Shown here in pieces: positions 11,160-18,725 of a stretch of DNA of 64,000 bases. The position numbers and the translations under genes are program-made. A model generated the notes under the pieces. That model did not search any database and was not told the origin of the DNA. It was given only the letters and a program-made list of their open reading frames with translations. Within the stretch, counting starts at the first letter, position 1. Every line of letters begins with the position of its first letter. The stretch is from Aeromicrobium erythreum (GTDB lineage: Bacteria > Actinomycetota > Actinomycetes > Propionibacteriales > Nocardioidaceae): assembly GCF_001509405.1 (NCBI RefSeq), contig NZ_CP011502.1, positions 2,666,001 through 2,730,000 of the forward strand, in the 5' to 3' direction.

Positions 11160-11239
11160 GGCCCTCGACGCAGGGCTCGTCGCGTGGGGTGCTCCACCCG
11201 TCGCGAGGCGCTCGAGAGGCGCACGTCACGAAACCGGCC

Positions 11240-11245
11240 TACCGT
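11240..11245 (+). promoter_or_regulatory. -10 TACCGT of the 33-residue gene (leaderless)
   Basis: TACCGT six bases before the ATG at 11252, with the same spacing as the neighbouring annotated genes. Confidence 0.5.
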
Positions 11246-11251
11246 CGAGTC

Positions 11252-11353
11252 ATGACCACCGCCCGCACGATCGTCGCCAGCACGCTCGGTTTCTACGTGT
11301 TCGTCGGTGCGCAGGCGTTGGACGCGCTGCGCGCCAACGGCCGTCGTCGCTGA
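11252..11353 (+). CDS. 33-residue small hydrophobic protein
   Basis: A short frame of 33 residues: a central hydrophobic stretch of about 15 residues (VASTLGFYVFVGAQALDAL) followed by a basic tail RANGRRR. The case for a real gene is TACCGT ending six bases before the ATG, identical in spacing to the leaderless promoters around it, and its place in an otherwise empty gap between two genes. It could be a membrane-associated microprotein. No family is recognised. Confidence 0.45.
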   Translation: MTTARTIVASTLGFYVFVGAQALDALRANGRRR

Positions 11354-11365
11354 CGCAGCCCCTCC

Positions 11366-11827
11366 TCAGACGCGCATGGCCTCGCGCAGGCCGCGCGTCG
11401 CGAGCTGGTCGGCCAGCTCGTTGTCGGGGACGCCCGAGTGCCCCTTGACCCAGAACCACTCCAGCTCGTGCCGCTCGCAGGCCTGCTTGAGCCGCTTCCA
11501 GAGGTCGACGTTCTTGACCGGCTGCTTCGTCGAGGTGCGCCACCCGTTGCGCTCCCAGCCCGTCATCCACGACGTGATGCCGCCGCGCACGTAGGCGCTG
11601 TCGGTGAACAGGTGCACCGTGGAGGGTCGGTTGAGCGTCTCCAGCGCCATGATCGGTGCCATCAGCTCCATGCGGTTGTTGGTCGTGCTCTCGCGCTCGC
11701 CACCGCACATCTCCCGGACGTGCGAGCCGTAGCGCAGCACGGCACCCCAGCCTCCCGGGCCCGGGTTCGGCTTGCAGCCGCCGTCGGTGTGGATGAGGAC
11801 GGGGACGGTGGAGGGTGCGGTCGTCAT
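11366..11827 (-). CDS. rnhA: ribonuclease HI
   Basis: A 153-residue single-domain RNase HI that cuts the RNA strand of RNA:DNA hybrids. The DEDD active site is complete: D15 in HTDGG, E54 in NRMEL, D76 in TDSAY, D140 in NELAD, with H130 in VKGHSG. The length matches the stand-alone bacterial enzyme. Start 11827 (MTTAPS) is chosen; an in-frame ATG lies 12 bases upstream. It is divergent from the DinB gene. Confidence 0.93.
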   Translation of the reverse strand: MTTAPSTVPVLIHTDGGCKPNPGPGGWGAVLRYGSHVREMCGGERESTTNNRMELMAPIMALETLNRPSTVHLFTDSAYVRGGITSWMTGWERNGWRTSTKQPVKNVDLWKRLKQACERHELEWFWVKGHSGVPDNELADQLATRGLREAMRV

Positions 11828-11872
11828 GGCGTCGACCATCCTCGCACCTGGTCGTCGAGCCCTCGCCGGTCG

Positions 11873-11878
11873 TACCGT
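11873..11878 (+). promoter_or_regulatory. -10 TACCGT of the DinB-family gene (leaderless)
   Basis: TACCGT six bases before the ATG at 11885. Confidence 0.5.
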
Positions 11879-11884
11879 GACGCC

Positions 11885-12370
11885 ATGAGCCTGCACACCG
11901 CCGACGAACGTTCCGTGCTCGAGGGGCTGCTCGACGTGCAGCGGGCGGAGATCGCGCTGCTGCTCGACGAGGTCGACGACACCGAGGCGCGCACCCGGCT
12001 GGTGCCGTCGGCGACCACGGTGCTCGGGCTCGTCAAGCACGCGGTGTTCGTCGAGCGCGTCTGGTTCCACTCCCGGGTGGCGGGCGTCCCGCGCGAGCGT
12101 CTCGGCCTCCCCGCCGCACCGGCCGACAGCTTCGTGCTCACCAACGACGACACCATCGCATCGGTCCGCGCCGACTTCGACGAGGCGTGCGACATCTCCC
12201 GCGCCGTCGCCGCCGCCCACGACCTCGACGAGACCTGGCCGTGGCACGACGGACCCGTCTCGCTGCGCTACGTCTACGCCCACATGATCGCCGAGCTCGC
12301 TCGCCACGCCGGGCACGGCGACATCCTCGTCGAGCAGCTGCTCGCGCGGCGGAGGCAGGGCGTCAAATGA
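11885..12370 (+). CDS. DinB family protein (DUF664 type)
   Basis: A 161-residue four-helix-bundle protein. The three metal-ligand histidines of the fold can be proposed as [12 protein letters not shown], the WHDG segment and [15 protein letters not shown], the last being typical of the actinomycete DUF664/DinB group. These proteins are often mycothiol- or bacillithiol-dependent transferases, which would fit an organism carrying mshB and mca. The specific reaction is unknown. It is the last backbone gene before the low-GC insertion. Confidence 0.85.
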   Translation: MSLHTADERSVLEGLLDVQRAEIALLLDEVDDTEARTRLVPSATTVLGLVKHAVFVERVWFHSRVAGVPRERLGLPAAPADSFVLTNDDTIASVRADFDEACDISRAVAAAHDLDETWPWHDGPVSLRYVYAHMIAELARHAGHGDILVEQLLARRRQGVK

Positions 12371-12436
12371 TGCCGGACCGATGTCGATTCGAGATGGCCT
12401 TCACTTGGGGAAATTCGAAAGCAGGCGCGGTGCAAA

Positions 12437-13753
12437 CTACTCTGCGTAAGCTTGGTCGTCCTCTATGAGTGCCGGCGAGATGATCCGCTTGCCACCGCTC
12501 TGCTCATAGGCCGATCGCTGTTGGTAGTACTCAGGATCCTCTCGATGCAGCCAAGAGGCATAGTCGGACCGCTCGATGGCCACTATGCGCCGATGGGGAA
12601 CGCACACCGCGAACCAGCGCTCATCTTTCTCCACACTGAAGGAGGCGCGCAACTGAAAATCGTCCTCTGGGCAAGGCGTCAGAGCATAGCTAGCCTCGCG
12701 ACCAACCACTGCGCCTGCATGCAACGACACCTGCTGGGATCCAACTACGTCGAGTGTCGCAGCGTCCAACTCAATAAACTGGAAGCAACGAAGACAGGTA
12801 CGCAGAAACTCTCTTCGTCCTGAAGCACGCTGGAAGGAGCCAGCAATGACGGTTCCGCAACTAGGGCACGTGAAAGATTGCTTCCGGGGCTCAGCGACCG
12901 TCTTCGAAGGATCGCCTTCGTGGACCTCTTTTCTGGCCGCAGGCATTTGACCCTCGACTGTCCCGTCGCAAGTCATGCCGGATTCGGCCTCAGAGACCGA
13001 GCGGGACGACGGCGCTTCGCCATGGACACGGCCGGCGTAAACACTCATGTCGCTACGTCGGTGGACATTGAAAGTGGCACGACAGTGACTGCAGGTTGTC
13101 TTGCTTGTCCAGCCCGCTCGGAGGGCAAGCAGCGATGCCACGCGGGTGGAGCACCGCGGGCAGCGGGTGTTGACGGGCTCGGGTGTTGGTGTGCGGCCGC
13201 GTAGGTCCAGTGAGACCATAGCTTCCACGGTTCCAGACGTGCGCTCGAAGAGGCCGGCTCTCATAGAGTCGAGCTCCTGCTTCTTCTCGACCAACCCGTC
13301 GCCGACCGAGCCACTGAGGCGGGTAACCGCGTCGAACTGGGTTAGCAGTGCTTCCGCGCTCATGATGATTGCTTCTTGGTAAGTCTCTTCGTGTACGTAT
13401 GCCCCTGACCTTCTGGAGGCTGTGGCGTGCTGCAGGGTCGAGTACACATGCGCGATGCTGATAGCCGCACTCGTCAGGTAGCCGTTGTAGCTGGCCTCGA
13501 TTTCGCGCGCCGTAGAGGATCTGGTCAACGCGTAGGACGCGTAGATGCCTCCAACCGCCGTCAGCAGCACGCCCAGCGTAGTCGTGACCGCACGAGCGAT
13601 CACCTGTGCCTCCGGCAGAACAAGCGCTAGAAGCGTGCAAGTACCACCGGCAAGCACCAAGGCCGCGGTCACGAGCCAGAAGACGACCGAGTCAGATACG
13701 GATCGAGATGACTCACTCGCATCGGGCGAGTCCCTTTGCTTAACTGCTGGCAT
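12437..13753 (-). CDS. unrecognised protein: two membrane helices, helical domain, two zinc ribbons
   Basis: A 438-residue protein from ATG 13753, chosen because TACTGT ends seven bases before it. In order: a polar head, two membrane helices (about 23-47 and 53-76), a helical stretch (about 80-180), zinc ribbon one (C198, C201, C221, C224), a Ser/Glu-rich linker, zinc ribbon two (C296, C299, C320, C323), and an aromatic C-terminal domain. Both ribbons have the form CxxC, about 20 residues, CxxC. Base composition and codon use are clearly lower in GC than every neighbour, which suggests recent acquisition. The 2TM-plus-helix head recalls SLATT-type effectors, but I do not recognise the family, and a defence role is only a hypothesis. 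Confidence 0.7.
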   Translation of the reverse strand: MPAVKQRDSPDASESSRSVSDSVVFWLVTAALVLAGGTCTLLALVLPEAQVIARAVTTTLGVLLTAVGGIYASYALTRSSTAREIEASYNGYLTSAAISIAHVYSTLQHATASRRSGAYVHEETYQEAIIMSAEALLTQFDAVTRLSGSVGDGLVEKKQELDSMRAGLFERTSGTVEAMVSLDLRGRTPTPEPVNTRCPRCSTRVASLLALRAGWTSKTTCSHCRATFNVHRRSDMSVYAGRVHGEAPSSRSVSEAESGMTCDGTVEGQMPAARKEVHEGDPSKTVAEPRKQSFTCPSCGTVIAGSFQRASGRREFLRTCLRCFQFIELDAATLDVVGSQQVSLHAGAVVGREASYALTPCPEDDFQLRASFSVEKDERWFAVCVPHRRIVAIERSDYASWLHREDPEYYQQRSAYEQSGGKRIISPALIEDDQAYAE

Positions 13754-13760
13754 GACCGGT

Positions 13761-13766
13761 ACAGTA
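13761..13766 (-). promoter_or_regulatory. -10 TACTGT of the low-GC 2TM/zinc-ribbon gene (leaderless)
   Basis: TACTGT seven bases before the ATG at 13753; it selects this start over TTG 13837, which lies inside a hairpin. Confidence 0.45.
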
Positions 13767-13823
13767 GTCCGGTCGCCTCCAAGGCGGCTAGAAGCTTGCG
13801 TCCTACGGGCGTTGCTATTCTCA

Positions 13824-13855
13824 AACAACCGCCACAACTCGTTGTGGCGGTTGTT
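13824..13855. terminator. perfect 15-bp hairpin upstream of the low-GC gene
   Basis: AACAACCGCCACAAC (13824-13838) and GTTGTGGCGGTTGTT (13841-13855) are exact inverted repeats separated by TC; the real loop is probably eight bases. On the + strand a T-rich stretch follows. It looks like an intrinsic terminator insulating the inserted gene's promoter, and could act on either strand. Confidence 0.5.
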
Positions 13856-14207
13856 GTCGTCTCGACTGCCGCGCGTCGATAAGCAGCCCGGTCTACGCCT
13901 CCAACAGACAGAACGACTGCGTCGCTGCGGCTTTGGAGCAATGGCGCGAGGATAGAGTGATCAGTTGCCAACGTCAGCCAGGCCGGCGAAGCAGCGATCC
14001 ATGGCTTCGCCAGCCCGGAACGGACACAAGACCTTCACGTGTGACGATCCGACCCTCCTCGCTGCCCTGCTGCGACGGCGTCCTCTCCCGAGGAGCTGAT
14101 GCAGCGTTGAGTCAGAGGCCACGCTTGCTCGAGAGGGAAACAGCCGCGAACGCAGCATCGTTCGGACCGGCGCGCACAGGCGCAGAACCTTGCGTCCGTC
14201 ACCGGGT
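13856..14207. other. gene-poor right flank of the low-GC insertion
   Basis: About 350 bases between the hairpin and the VOC gene. No convincing coding frame, tRNA or attachment-site direct repeat was found by eye. Composition rises gradually back to the genomic high GC, so the insertion edge is probably near 14.1-14.2 kb. TAGAGT near 13952 followed six bases later by TTG opens a 44-codon frame, but there is no other support for it. Confidence 0.4.
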
Positions 14208-14546
14208 TCAGGTCGCCGTCGCCACCCGGACCCGGTTGCCGTCGGGGTCGGTGACCTCGCACTCCCGCGCCCAGGGAACCTGCTCGACGTCGGCGCCCAG
14301 GTCGGCGGCGATCCGGTCGACGTCGGGCACCCACAGGTAGACCAGCGCCGGCCCGGGCGCGTCACCCGCGTGCTCGGACAGGTACACCCGGCACCCGTCG
14401 CGCGCGACGCCGACGAACCGCGGCAGGCCGGGCTCGAAGACGTGGCGGAACTCCTCGGCGAAACCGAGCCGCATCCACCAGGGCAGTGACGCGTCGACGT
14501 CGAGGACGCGCAGGATCGGGACGGCCTGGACCGGTGGGCGGCTCAT
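14208..14546 (-). CDS. VOC superfamily (glyoxalase/bleomycin-resistance-like) protein
   Basis: A 112-residue single VOC unit. The paired beta-alpha-beta layout is seen: ILRVLDVDASLPWWMRLGF at the start and CEVTDPDGNRVRVA at the end, the latter with the usual DPDGN turn. It is probably a dimeric metal-dependent or metal-free VOC protein. The substrate is unknown. GACGCT six bases before the ATG fits the leaderless pattern with a first-base mismatch. Confidence 0.8.
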   Translation of the reverse strand: MSRPPVQAVPILRVLDVDASLPWWMRLGFAEEFRHVFEPGLPRFVGVARDGCRVYLSEHAGDAPGPALVYLWVPDVDRIAADLGADVEQVPWARECEVTDPDGNRVRVATAT

Positions 14547-14569
14547 GGGACGAGCGTCGCACCGCTGAG

Positions 14570-14989
14570 TCAGGCAGTCCAGGGGTCGAGGAGCCGGATT
14601 CCGGTGCCGTCGAAGTCGGCGACGTTCCGCGTCGCGCAGGTGGCGCTCGCGACGCGGCAGATCGCGGCGATCTGCGCATCCGCCGTGTGGATGGGGCGAC
14701 CGTCGCGCTCGCGCGTCGCCAGCACCTCCGCGTACTCGCCGGCAGCGGCGTCGTCGAACGGCAGGATCGCCCGCGTCTCGCGGTACGGCTCGACCGCGGC
14801 GTCGATCGCGACCGAGAGGCTCGTGCGGCGCCGACCGGCCGGCAGCCTGCGCACGCCTGCCAGCAGCTCGGCGAGGGTGACCGCCGTGATGGCGACGTCG
14901 TCGGTCAGCGACTCCAGCCACGCGAGCACGCGCTCGTCGGGCTGACGCCGCAGGGCCTCGGAGACGACGTTGGTGTCGAGGACGATCAC
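14570..14989 (-). CDS. PIN-domain ribonuclease toxin (VapC/FitB type)
   Basis: A 139-residue PIN domain, the expected toxin of a type II pair, cleaving RNA. The acidic tetrad is present: D5 in VLDTN, E41 in LAELLAG, D104 in HTADAQIAA, D125 in NVADFDG. The pattern HTADAQIAAI is typical of the FitB-like branch. Its ATG overlaps the antitoxin stop (ATGA), so the two are translationally coupled. Both sit at the edge of the accessory stretch after the low-GC gene. Confidence 0.88.
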   Translation of the reverse strand: MIVLDTNVVSEALRRQPDERVLAWLESLTDDVAITAVTLAELLAGVRRLPAGRRRTSLSVAIDAAVEPYRETRAILPFDDAAAGEYAEVLATRERDGRPIHTADAQIAAICRVASATCATRNVADFDGTGIRLLDPWTA

Positions 14990-15228
14990 TCGAGGTCCGC
15001 CGCGCGGGCCTCGTCGGTGCGACCCGGCAGCTCGACGTCGTCGAACCCGCCCGCCTCCTGCCCCGCCCGCAGCAGGGCGAGCCCGATGTGGGGGCGACGT
15101 GTGCCTCGCGTGAGGATGTCGCGGGCCTCCGCCTCCATCGACCTGCCGTTCTCCCGCGCCTGCTCGGCGAGACGCTTCTTGACGGACTCCTCCAGCCCGC
15201 GGACCACGATCGAGGTCACCGCGACCAC
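14986..15228 (-). CDS. ribbon-helix-helix antitoxin (FitA/VapB type)
   Basis: An 80-residue protein. The N-terminal RHH segment (SIVVRGLEESVKKRLAEQAR) and NGRSMEAEARDIL match the FitA-like antitoxin family, which binds the operator through the beta-strand and neutralises the PIN toxin through its C-terminal tail. GTG at 15228 is taken; GTG 15219 is possible. The perfect palindrome at 15237-15262 directly upstream is the likely autoregulatory site. Confidence 0.87.
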   Translation of the reverse strand: MVAVTSIVVRGLEESVKKRLAEQARENGRSMEAEARDILTRGTRRPHIGLALLRAGQEAGGFDDVELPGRTDEARAADLE

Positions 15229-15236
15229 CTACCCTT

Positions 15237-15262
15237 CGCTGCTATCAACGATGATAGCAGCG
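15237..15262. promoter_or_regulatory. 11-bp inverted-repeat operator of the toxin-antitoxin operon
   Basis: CGCTGCTATCA (15237-15247) and TGATAGCAGCG (15252-15262) are exact inverted repeats around ACGA, beginning nine bases before the antitoxin start. On the minus strand the site contains TATCAT, a possible -10. The dyad suits binding by a dimer-of-dimers of the RHH antitoxin. Confidence 0.65.
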
Positions 15263-15326
15263 AGACGCGACCTGCCATCCGTCGACGCGAGCCGGCCAGC
15301 CGTGCTCGACCTCGACCATCCGTGGC

Positions 15327-16415
15327 TCACACGTTGAAGCGGAACTCCACCACGTCGCCGTCGGCCATCACGTAGTCCTTGCCCTCCATCCGGACCTTGC
15401 CGGCTGCCTTGGCGTCGTTCATCGACCCGGCGGCGACGAGGTCGTCGAAGGAGACGATCTCGGCCTTGATGAAGCCCTTCTGGAAGTCGGTGTGGATGAC
15501 GCCGGCGGCCTCGGGGGCGGTCGCGCCCTGCTTGATCGTCCAGGCGCGCGCCTCCTTCGGGCCCGCCGTCAGGTAGGTCTGCAGGCCGAGGGTCGCGAAG
15601 CCGACGCGGGCCAGCGCGTCGAGGCCCGGCTCCTCCACGCCCATCTCGGCGAGCATCTCCGCACGCATCGCCTCGGCCTCCTCGTCGTCGCCGAGCTCGA
15701 CCAGCTCGGCCTCGCTCTTCGCGTCGAGGAACACGGCCTCGGCGGGGGCGACGAGGTCGCGCATCTTCTGCTTGAGGGCCTCGTCGGCCAGCTCGTCGGC
15801 GTCGCAGTTGAACACGAACAGGAACCGCTTCGCGGTCAGCAGGTGCAGGTCACGCAGCAGCGCGAGGTCGAGACCCGCGTTCAGCACGCCCGTGCCCGAC
15901 TCCAGCGCGGTCTGGGCCTTGCGGGCCTCCTCCAGCTGCGCGACGAGCTCCTTGTCCTTGCGCGACTCCTTCTCCAGGCGCGGCACCGCCTTCTCGACGG
16001 TCTGCAGGTCGGCGAGGATCAGCTCGGTCGAGATGGTCTCGATGTCGCTGCCCGGGTCGACCTTGCCGTCGACGTGCGTGACGTCCTCGTCGCGGAACAC
16101 GCGGGTGACCTGGCAGATCGCGTCGGACTCGCGGATGTGCGACAGGAACGCGTTGCCCATGCCCTCGCCCTCCGACGCACCGCGCACGATGCCGGCGATG
16201 TCGACGAACTGGACCGTCGCGGGCAGGATCTTGGCCGACCCGAAGATCTCCGCGAGCTTGTCGAGCCGGGAGTCGGGGACGCCGACCACGCCGACGTTCG
16301 GCTCGATCGTCGCGAACGGGTAGTTCGCCGCGAGGACGTCGTTCTTGGTCAGGGCGTTGAAGAGGGTCGACTTGCCCGCGTTGGGGAGTCCGACGATGCC
16401 GATGCTGAGTGCCAC
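15327..16415 (-). CDS. ychF: redox-regulated ATPase / GTP-binding protein YchF
   Basis: A 362-residue Obg-family P-loop ATPase, the canonical YchF/OLA1 length. The G1 motif GLPNAGKST is at residues 9-17, and DIAGIVRGASEGEGMGN follows as the G3/switch II region. The C-terminal TGS domain ends DGDVVEFRFNV. It binds ribosomes and stress factors in other bacteria. GTG at 16415 is supported by TAGGCT eight bases upstream. It corresponds to Rv1112 in the conserved gene order. Confidence 0.95.
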   Translation of the reverse strand: MALSIGIVGLPNAGKSTLFNALTKNDVLAANYPFATIEPNVGVVGVPDSRLDKLAEIFGSAKILPATVQFVDIAGIVRGASEGEGMGNAFLSHIRESDAICQVTRVFRDEDVTHVDGKVDPGSDIETISTELILADLQTVEKAVPRLEKESRKDKELVAQLEEARKAQTALESGTGVLNAGLDLALLRDLHLLTAKRFLFVFNCDADELADEALKQKMRDLVAPAEAVFLDAKSEAELVELGDDEEAEAMRAEMLAEMGVEEPGLDALARVGFATLGLQTYLTAGPKEARAWTIKQGATAPEAAGVIHTDFQKGFIKAEIVSFDDLVAAGSMNDAKAAGKVRMEGKDYVMADGDVVEFRFNV

Positions 16416-16423
16416 GAGGCACC

Positions 16424-16429
16424 AGCCTA
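16424..16429 (-). promoter_or_regulatory. -10 TAGGCT of ychF (leaderless)
   Basis: TAGGCT eight bases before the GTG at 16415; it overlaps the 3' end of the upstream GNAT gene. Confidence 0.4.
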
Positions 16430-16996
16430 CTGGTGCGGGGCGGGGGTCCCGACCGCCGGGAGAGGCAGGGCGAAGGCACGCAGCGTGCGGTCGTACCAGT
16501 CGTCGCGCAGTCCGAGGTCGCTCATGCCGAGCCGGCGGCAGACCGCCTGCGAGGGTGCGTTGTCCGGATGCGTCACCGCGACCACGCGGGGCAGCCCGGC
16601 CGACGCGGCACGCTCCAGGAGCGCCGACGCCGCCTCGGTCGCGTAGCCCCTGCCCCAGGCGCGCGGGTGCAGGTGCCAGCCGACCTCCCAGTCGCCCGCA
16701 CCGTGGCCGCGCTCCCGGCCTGCCGAGGCGGGGATCGGCACGAGCATCACCATGCCCACCGGGGGCAGCGCCTCGTCGGGACAGACCGCGAGGATCCCGG
16801 CCGCCGGGTGCGAGCCGGCTCGTTCCGGCATGCGCGCGATCCGCGCCTCTGCCTCCGCGACGTCGCGCATGGGCTCGCCGGTGCCGCTCCACCGAGCCAC
16901 CTCCGGCAGCGAGAACCAGCCGAACAGCGCACCGGCGTCGTCCGGCTCGAACGGCCGCAGCAGCAACCGCTCCGTCTCGACGCGGTCGGGAAGCAT
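16427..16996 (-). CDS. GNAT family N-acetyltransferase (RimJ/RimL-like)
   Basis: A 189-residue acetyltransferase. ETERLLLRPFEPDDAGALFGWF is the RimJ-type N-terminus. VGWHLHPRAWGRGYATEA holds the Q/RxxGxG/A acetyl-CoA loop (RAWGRGYA), and VTHPDNAPSQAVCRRLGM follows. Substrate unknown. It sits upstream of ychF on the same strand with 11 bases between and is divergent from the MhuD-like gene. Confidence 0.88.
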   Translation of the reverse strand: MLPDRVETERLLLRPFEPDDAGALFGWFSLPEVARWSGTGEPMRDVAEAEARIARMPERAGSHPAAGILAVCPDEALPPVGMVMLVPIPASAGRERGHGAGDWEVGWHLHPRAWGRGYATEAASALLERAASAGLPRVVAVTHPDNAPSQAVCRRLGMSDLGLRDDWYDRTLRAFALPLPAVGTPAPHQ

Positions 16997-17002
16997 GCGC
17001 CG

Positions 17003-17008
17003 AGCCTA
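17003..17008 (-). promoter_or_regulatory. -10 TAGGCT of the GNAT gene (leaderless)
   Basis: TAGGCT six bases before the ATG at 16996. Confidence 0.5.
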
Positions 17009-17050
17009 TCCGCGCCCTGCGGGCGTGGACGCCGGTGCGACGATGGGCCC

Positions 17051-17383
17051 ATGACCGTCATCAAGATCAACGCGATCACCGTCCCCGCCGAGAACGGCGA
17101 CGAGCTGGCGCACCGGTTCGCCGCCCGCGCCGGTGCCGTGGACGGGTCGGAGGGCTTCGAGGGCTTCGAGCTGCTGAAGCCGACCGACGACCGCGAGCAG
17201 TGGCTCGTCGTCACCCGCTGGCGCGACGAGGAGTCGTTCCAGGCCTGGCTGCAGTCCCCGGCGTTCGCGCACGGGCACCGGTCGGAGTCCGAGCGTGCCG
17301 GCGGCGAGGAGCCCCAGCCGGTCGCCTCGCACAGCGAGCTCTGGAGCTACACCGTCGCGGGCGGCTCGCCCGGACACGCCTGA
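17051..17383 (+). CDS. MhuD-like haem-degrading monooxygenase (ABM domain)
   Basis: A 110-residue antibiotic-biosynthesis-monooxygenase fold. From its start (MTVIKINAITVP) to ESFQAWLQSP it tracks mycobacterial MhuD closely: N7 and W66, which ruffle haem in MhuD, are at the same positions, and the axial His is H74 or H76 after a one-residue shift. This predicts oxidative haem cleavage with iron release. No haem importer gene is adjacent, so the source of haem is unknown. GACGAT six bases before the ATG fits the leaderless pattern with a first-base mismatch. Confidence 0.8.
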   Translation: MTVIKINAITVPAENGDELAHRFAARAGAVDGSEGFEGFELLKPTDDREQWLVVTRWRDEESFQAWLQSPAFAHGHRSESERAGGEEPQPVASHSELWSYTVAGGSPGHA

Positions 17384-17430
17384 CGCCCGCCGTTCCAGCG
17401 CGTTGCCACGGTTCTGTCGGCGTCATGGCC

Positions 17431-17436
17431 TAGCGT
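17431..17436 (+). promoter_or_regulatory. -10 TAGCGT of the DUF6542-like gene (leaderless)
   Basis: TAGCGT seven bases before the ATG at 17444. Confidence 0.5.
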
Positions 17437-17443
17437 CGGGTCC

Positions 17444-17893
17444 ATGGCCGCCACCGTGGCAACCACACGCGTCGGGCTGGCCCCCAACGACGTCGGGGCC
17501 CGCCGGACGATCCTGCTCGCGTTCGTGGCGCTGCTGCTCGTCACGCTGCTCGACGTCAGCACCGACGGTCGGCTCGGTGCGGTGTTCTCGGTGGGCTTCG
17601 TGCTCACCGCGGTCACCGTGCCGCTCGCGATCGACGTCCGCTCGCTGCTGCCCGCAGGCGTGCTGCCACCGATCCTGCTGGTCGTGTGCGTGGGGCTCGC
17701 GGCCGCGCTGTCGCCCGACGCGGTCGAGGTCGCGGGGCTGCCGGAGGGCACCGGCTGGTTCGGTCGCACGCTCACCGGCACGATCGACCGGGGCGTCACG
17801 CTCCTCGTGGGCCACGGGCTCGCGCTGCTGACCATCGTCGCGCGCATCCTCCTCGACCCGCACCACCCCCGCCGCACCCGCCGGATGCGTTGA
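17444..17893 (+). CDS. four-helix membrane protein (DUF6542-like)
   Basis: A 149-residue protein with about four hydrophobic segments and a basic C-terminus (RRTRRMR). In streptomycetes a DUF6542 protein sits between ychF and ispH; the position here agrees, which is the basis for the family call. The function is unknown. Confidence 0.6.
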   Translation: MAATVATTRVGLAPNDVGARRTILLAFVALLLVTLLDVSTDGRLGAVFSVGFVLTAVTVPLAIDVRSLLPAGVLPPILLVVCVGLAAALSPDAVEVAGLPEGTGWFGRTLTGTIDRGVTLLVGHGLALLTIVARILLDPHHPRRTRRMR

Positions 17894-17894
17894 C

Positions 17895-18725
17895 GTGGAG
17901 GAGTACCAGCGGCTCAACCGAGCCATGTGGGACAGCCGCGCCGCGCGACACGCCGCCTCGACGTCCTACGACCTCGACCGGTACCGCCGCGACCCGCACG
18001 CCATCAGCGACGTCGTCCGCTTCGACCAGCCGCGGCTCGGCGACATCACCGGGCTCGACGTCGTCCACCTGCAGTGCCACATCGGCACCGACACCCTCAG
18101 CCTGCACCGGCTCGGCGGACGCGTCACCGGCCTCGACCTCTCCCCCGCCTCCCTCGACGAGGCCCGACGCCTCGCGGCCGACGTCGGTGCCGAGATCACC
18201 TACGTCGAGTCCGACGTGCACGCCGCGCCCGACGTCCTGGGACGCGGCGCCTTCGACGTCGTCTACACCGGTATCGGCGCCGTGTGCTGGCTCCCGAGCA
18301 TCGACCGCTGGGCGGCCACCGTCGCGGCGCTGCTGCGCCCGGGTGGACGCCTGGTCTTCCGCGACTGCCACCCGATGCTCGGCACGCTCGAGGTCGTCGA
18401 CGGGCGGATCGAGATGGTCTACCCGTACGCCGAGCACGTGCGGCCGTTGGTCTTCACCGACACCGCGTCCTACGTCGACCCCGACGACCACTCGCTGCCG
18501 GGGCTGCCGTCGCACGAGTGGTCGCACGGCCTCGCCGAGATCCTCACCGCGCTGCTCGCCCACGGGATGACGCTGGAGACCGTCCTCGAGCACGACTCCG
18601 TGCCCTGGGTGCCGCTGCCCGGGTTCATGTCGCCGCACCCCGACCTCCCGGGCGAGCACCGGCTCACCGACCGACCGGAGCGGCTCGCGGCCAGCTTCAC
18701 GATCGTCGCGATGCTCAGCCGCTGA
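17895..18725 (+). CDS. class I SAM-dependent methyltransferase
   Basis: A 276-residue protein. Motif I reads GLDVVHLQCHIGTDTLSL, with motif II GRVTGLDLSPASLDEAR and motif post-II FDVVYTGIGAVCWL, a layout seen in a family of soluble SAM methyltransferases of unknown substrate. GTG at 17895 lies one base after the preceding stop, so the pair is probably co-transcribed. The last 11 bases overlap the convergent YdeI-like gene. Confidence 0.85.
   Translation: MEEYQRLNRAMWDSRAARHAASTSYDLDRYRRDPHAISDVVRFDQPRLGDITGLDVVHLQCHIGTDTLSLHRLGGRVTGLDLSPASLDEARRLAADVGAEITYVESDVHAAPDVLGRGAFDVVYTGIGAVCWLPSIDRWAATVAALLRPGGRLVFRDCHPMLGTLEVVDGRIEMVYPYAEHVRPLVFTDTASYVDPDDHSLPGLPSHEWSHGLAEILTALLAHGMTLETVLEHDSVPWVPLPGFMSPHPDLPGEHRLTDRPERLAASFTIVAMLSR

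Noticed and set aside
13952-14100. TTG-initiated 44-codon frame after TAGAGT in the insertion flank
   Set aside because: Fits the leaderless spacing but uses TTG, has no recognisable composition and no second line of support.
12371-14207. Attachment-site direct repeats flanking the low-GC insertion
   Set aside because: No convincing repeat could be found by eye at the two edges; no integrase or tRNA adjacent.
14205-14220. GGTTCAGGTC resembling a tRNA T-loop near the insertion edge
   Set aside because: No matching acceptor, D or anticodon stem; it lies in the VOC gene's 3' end.
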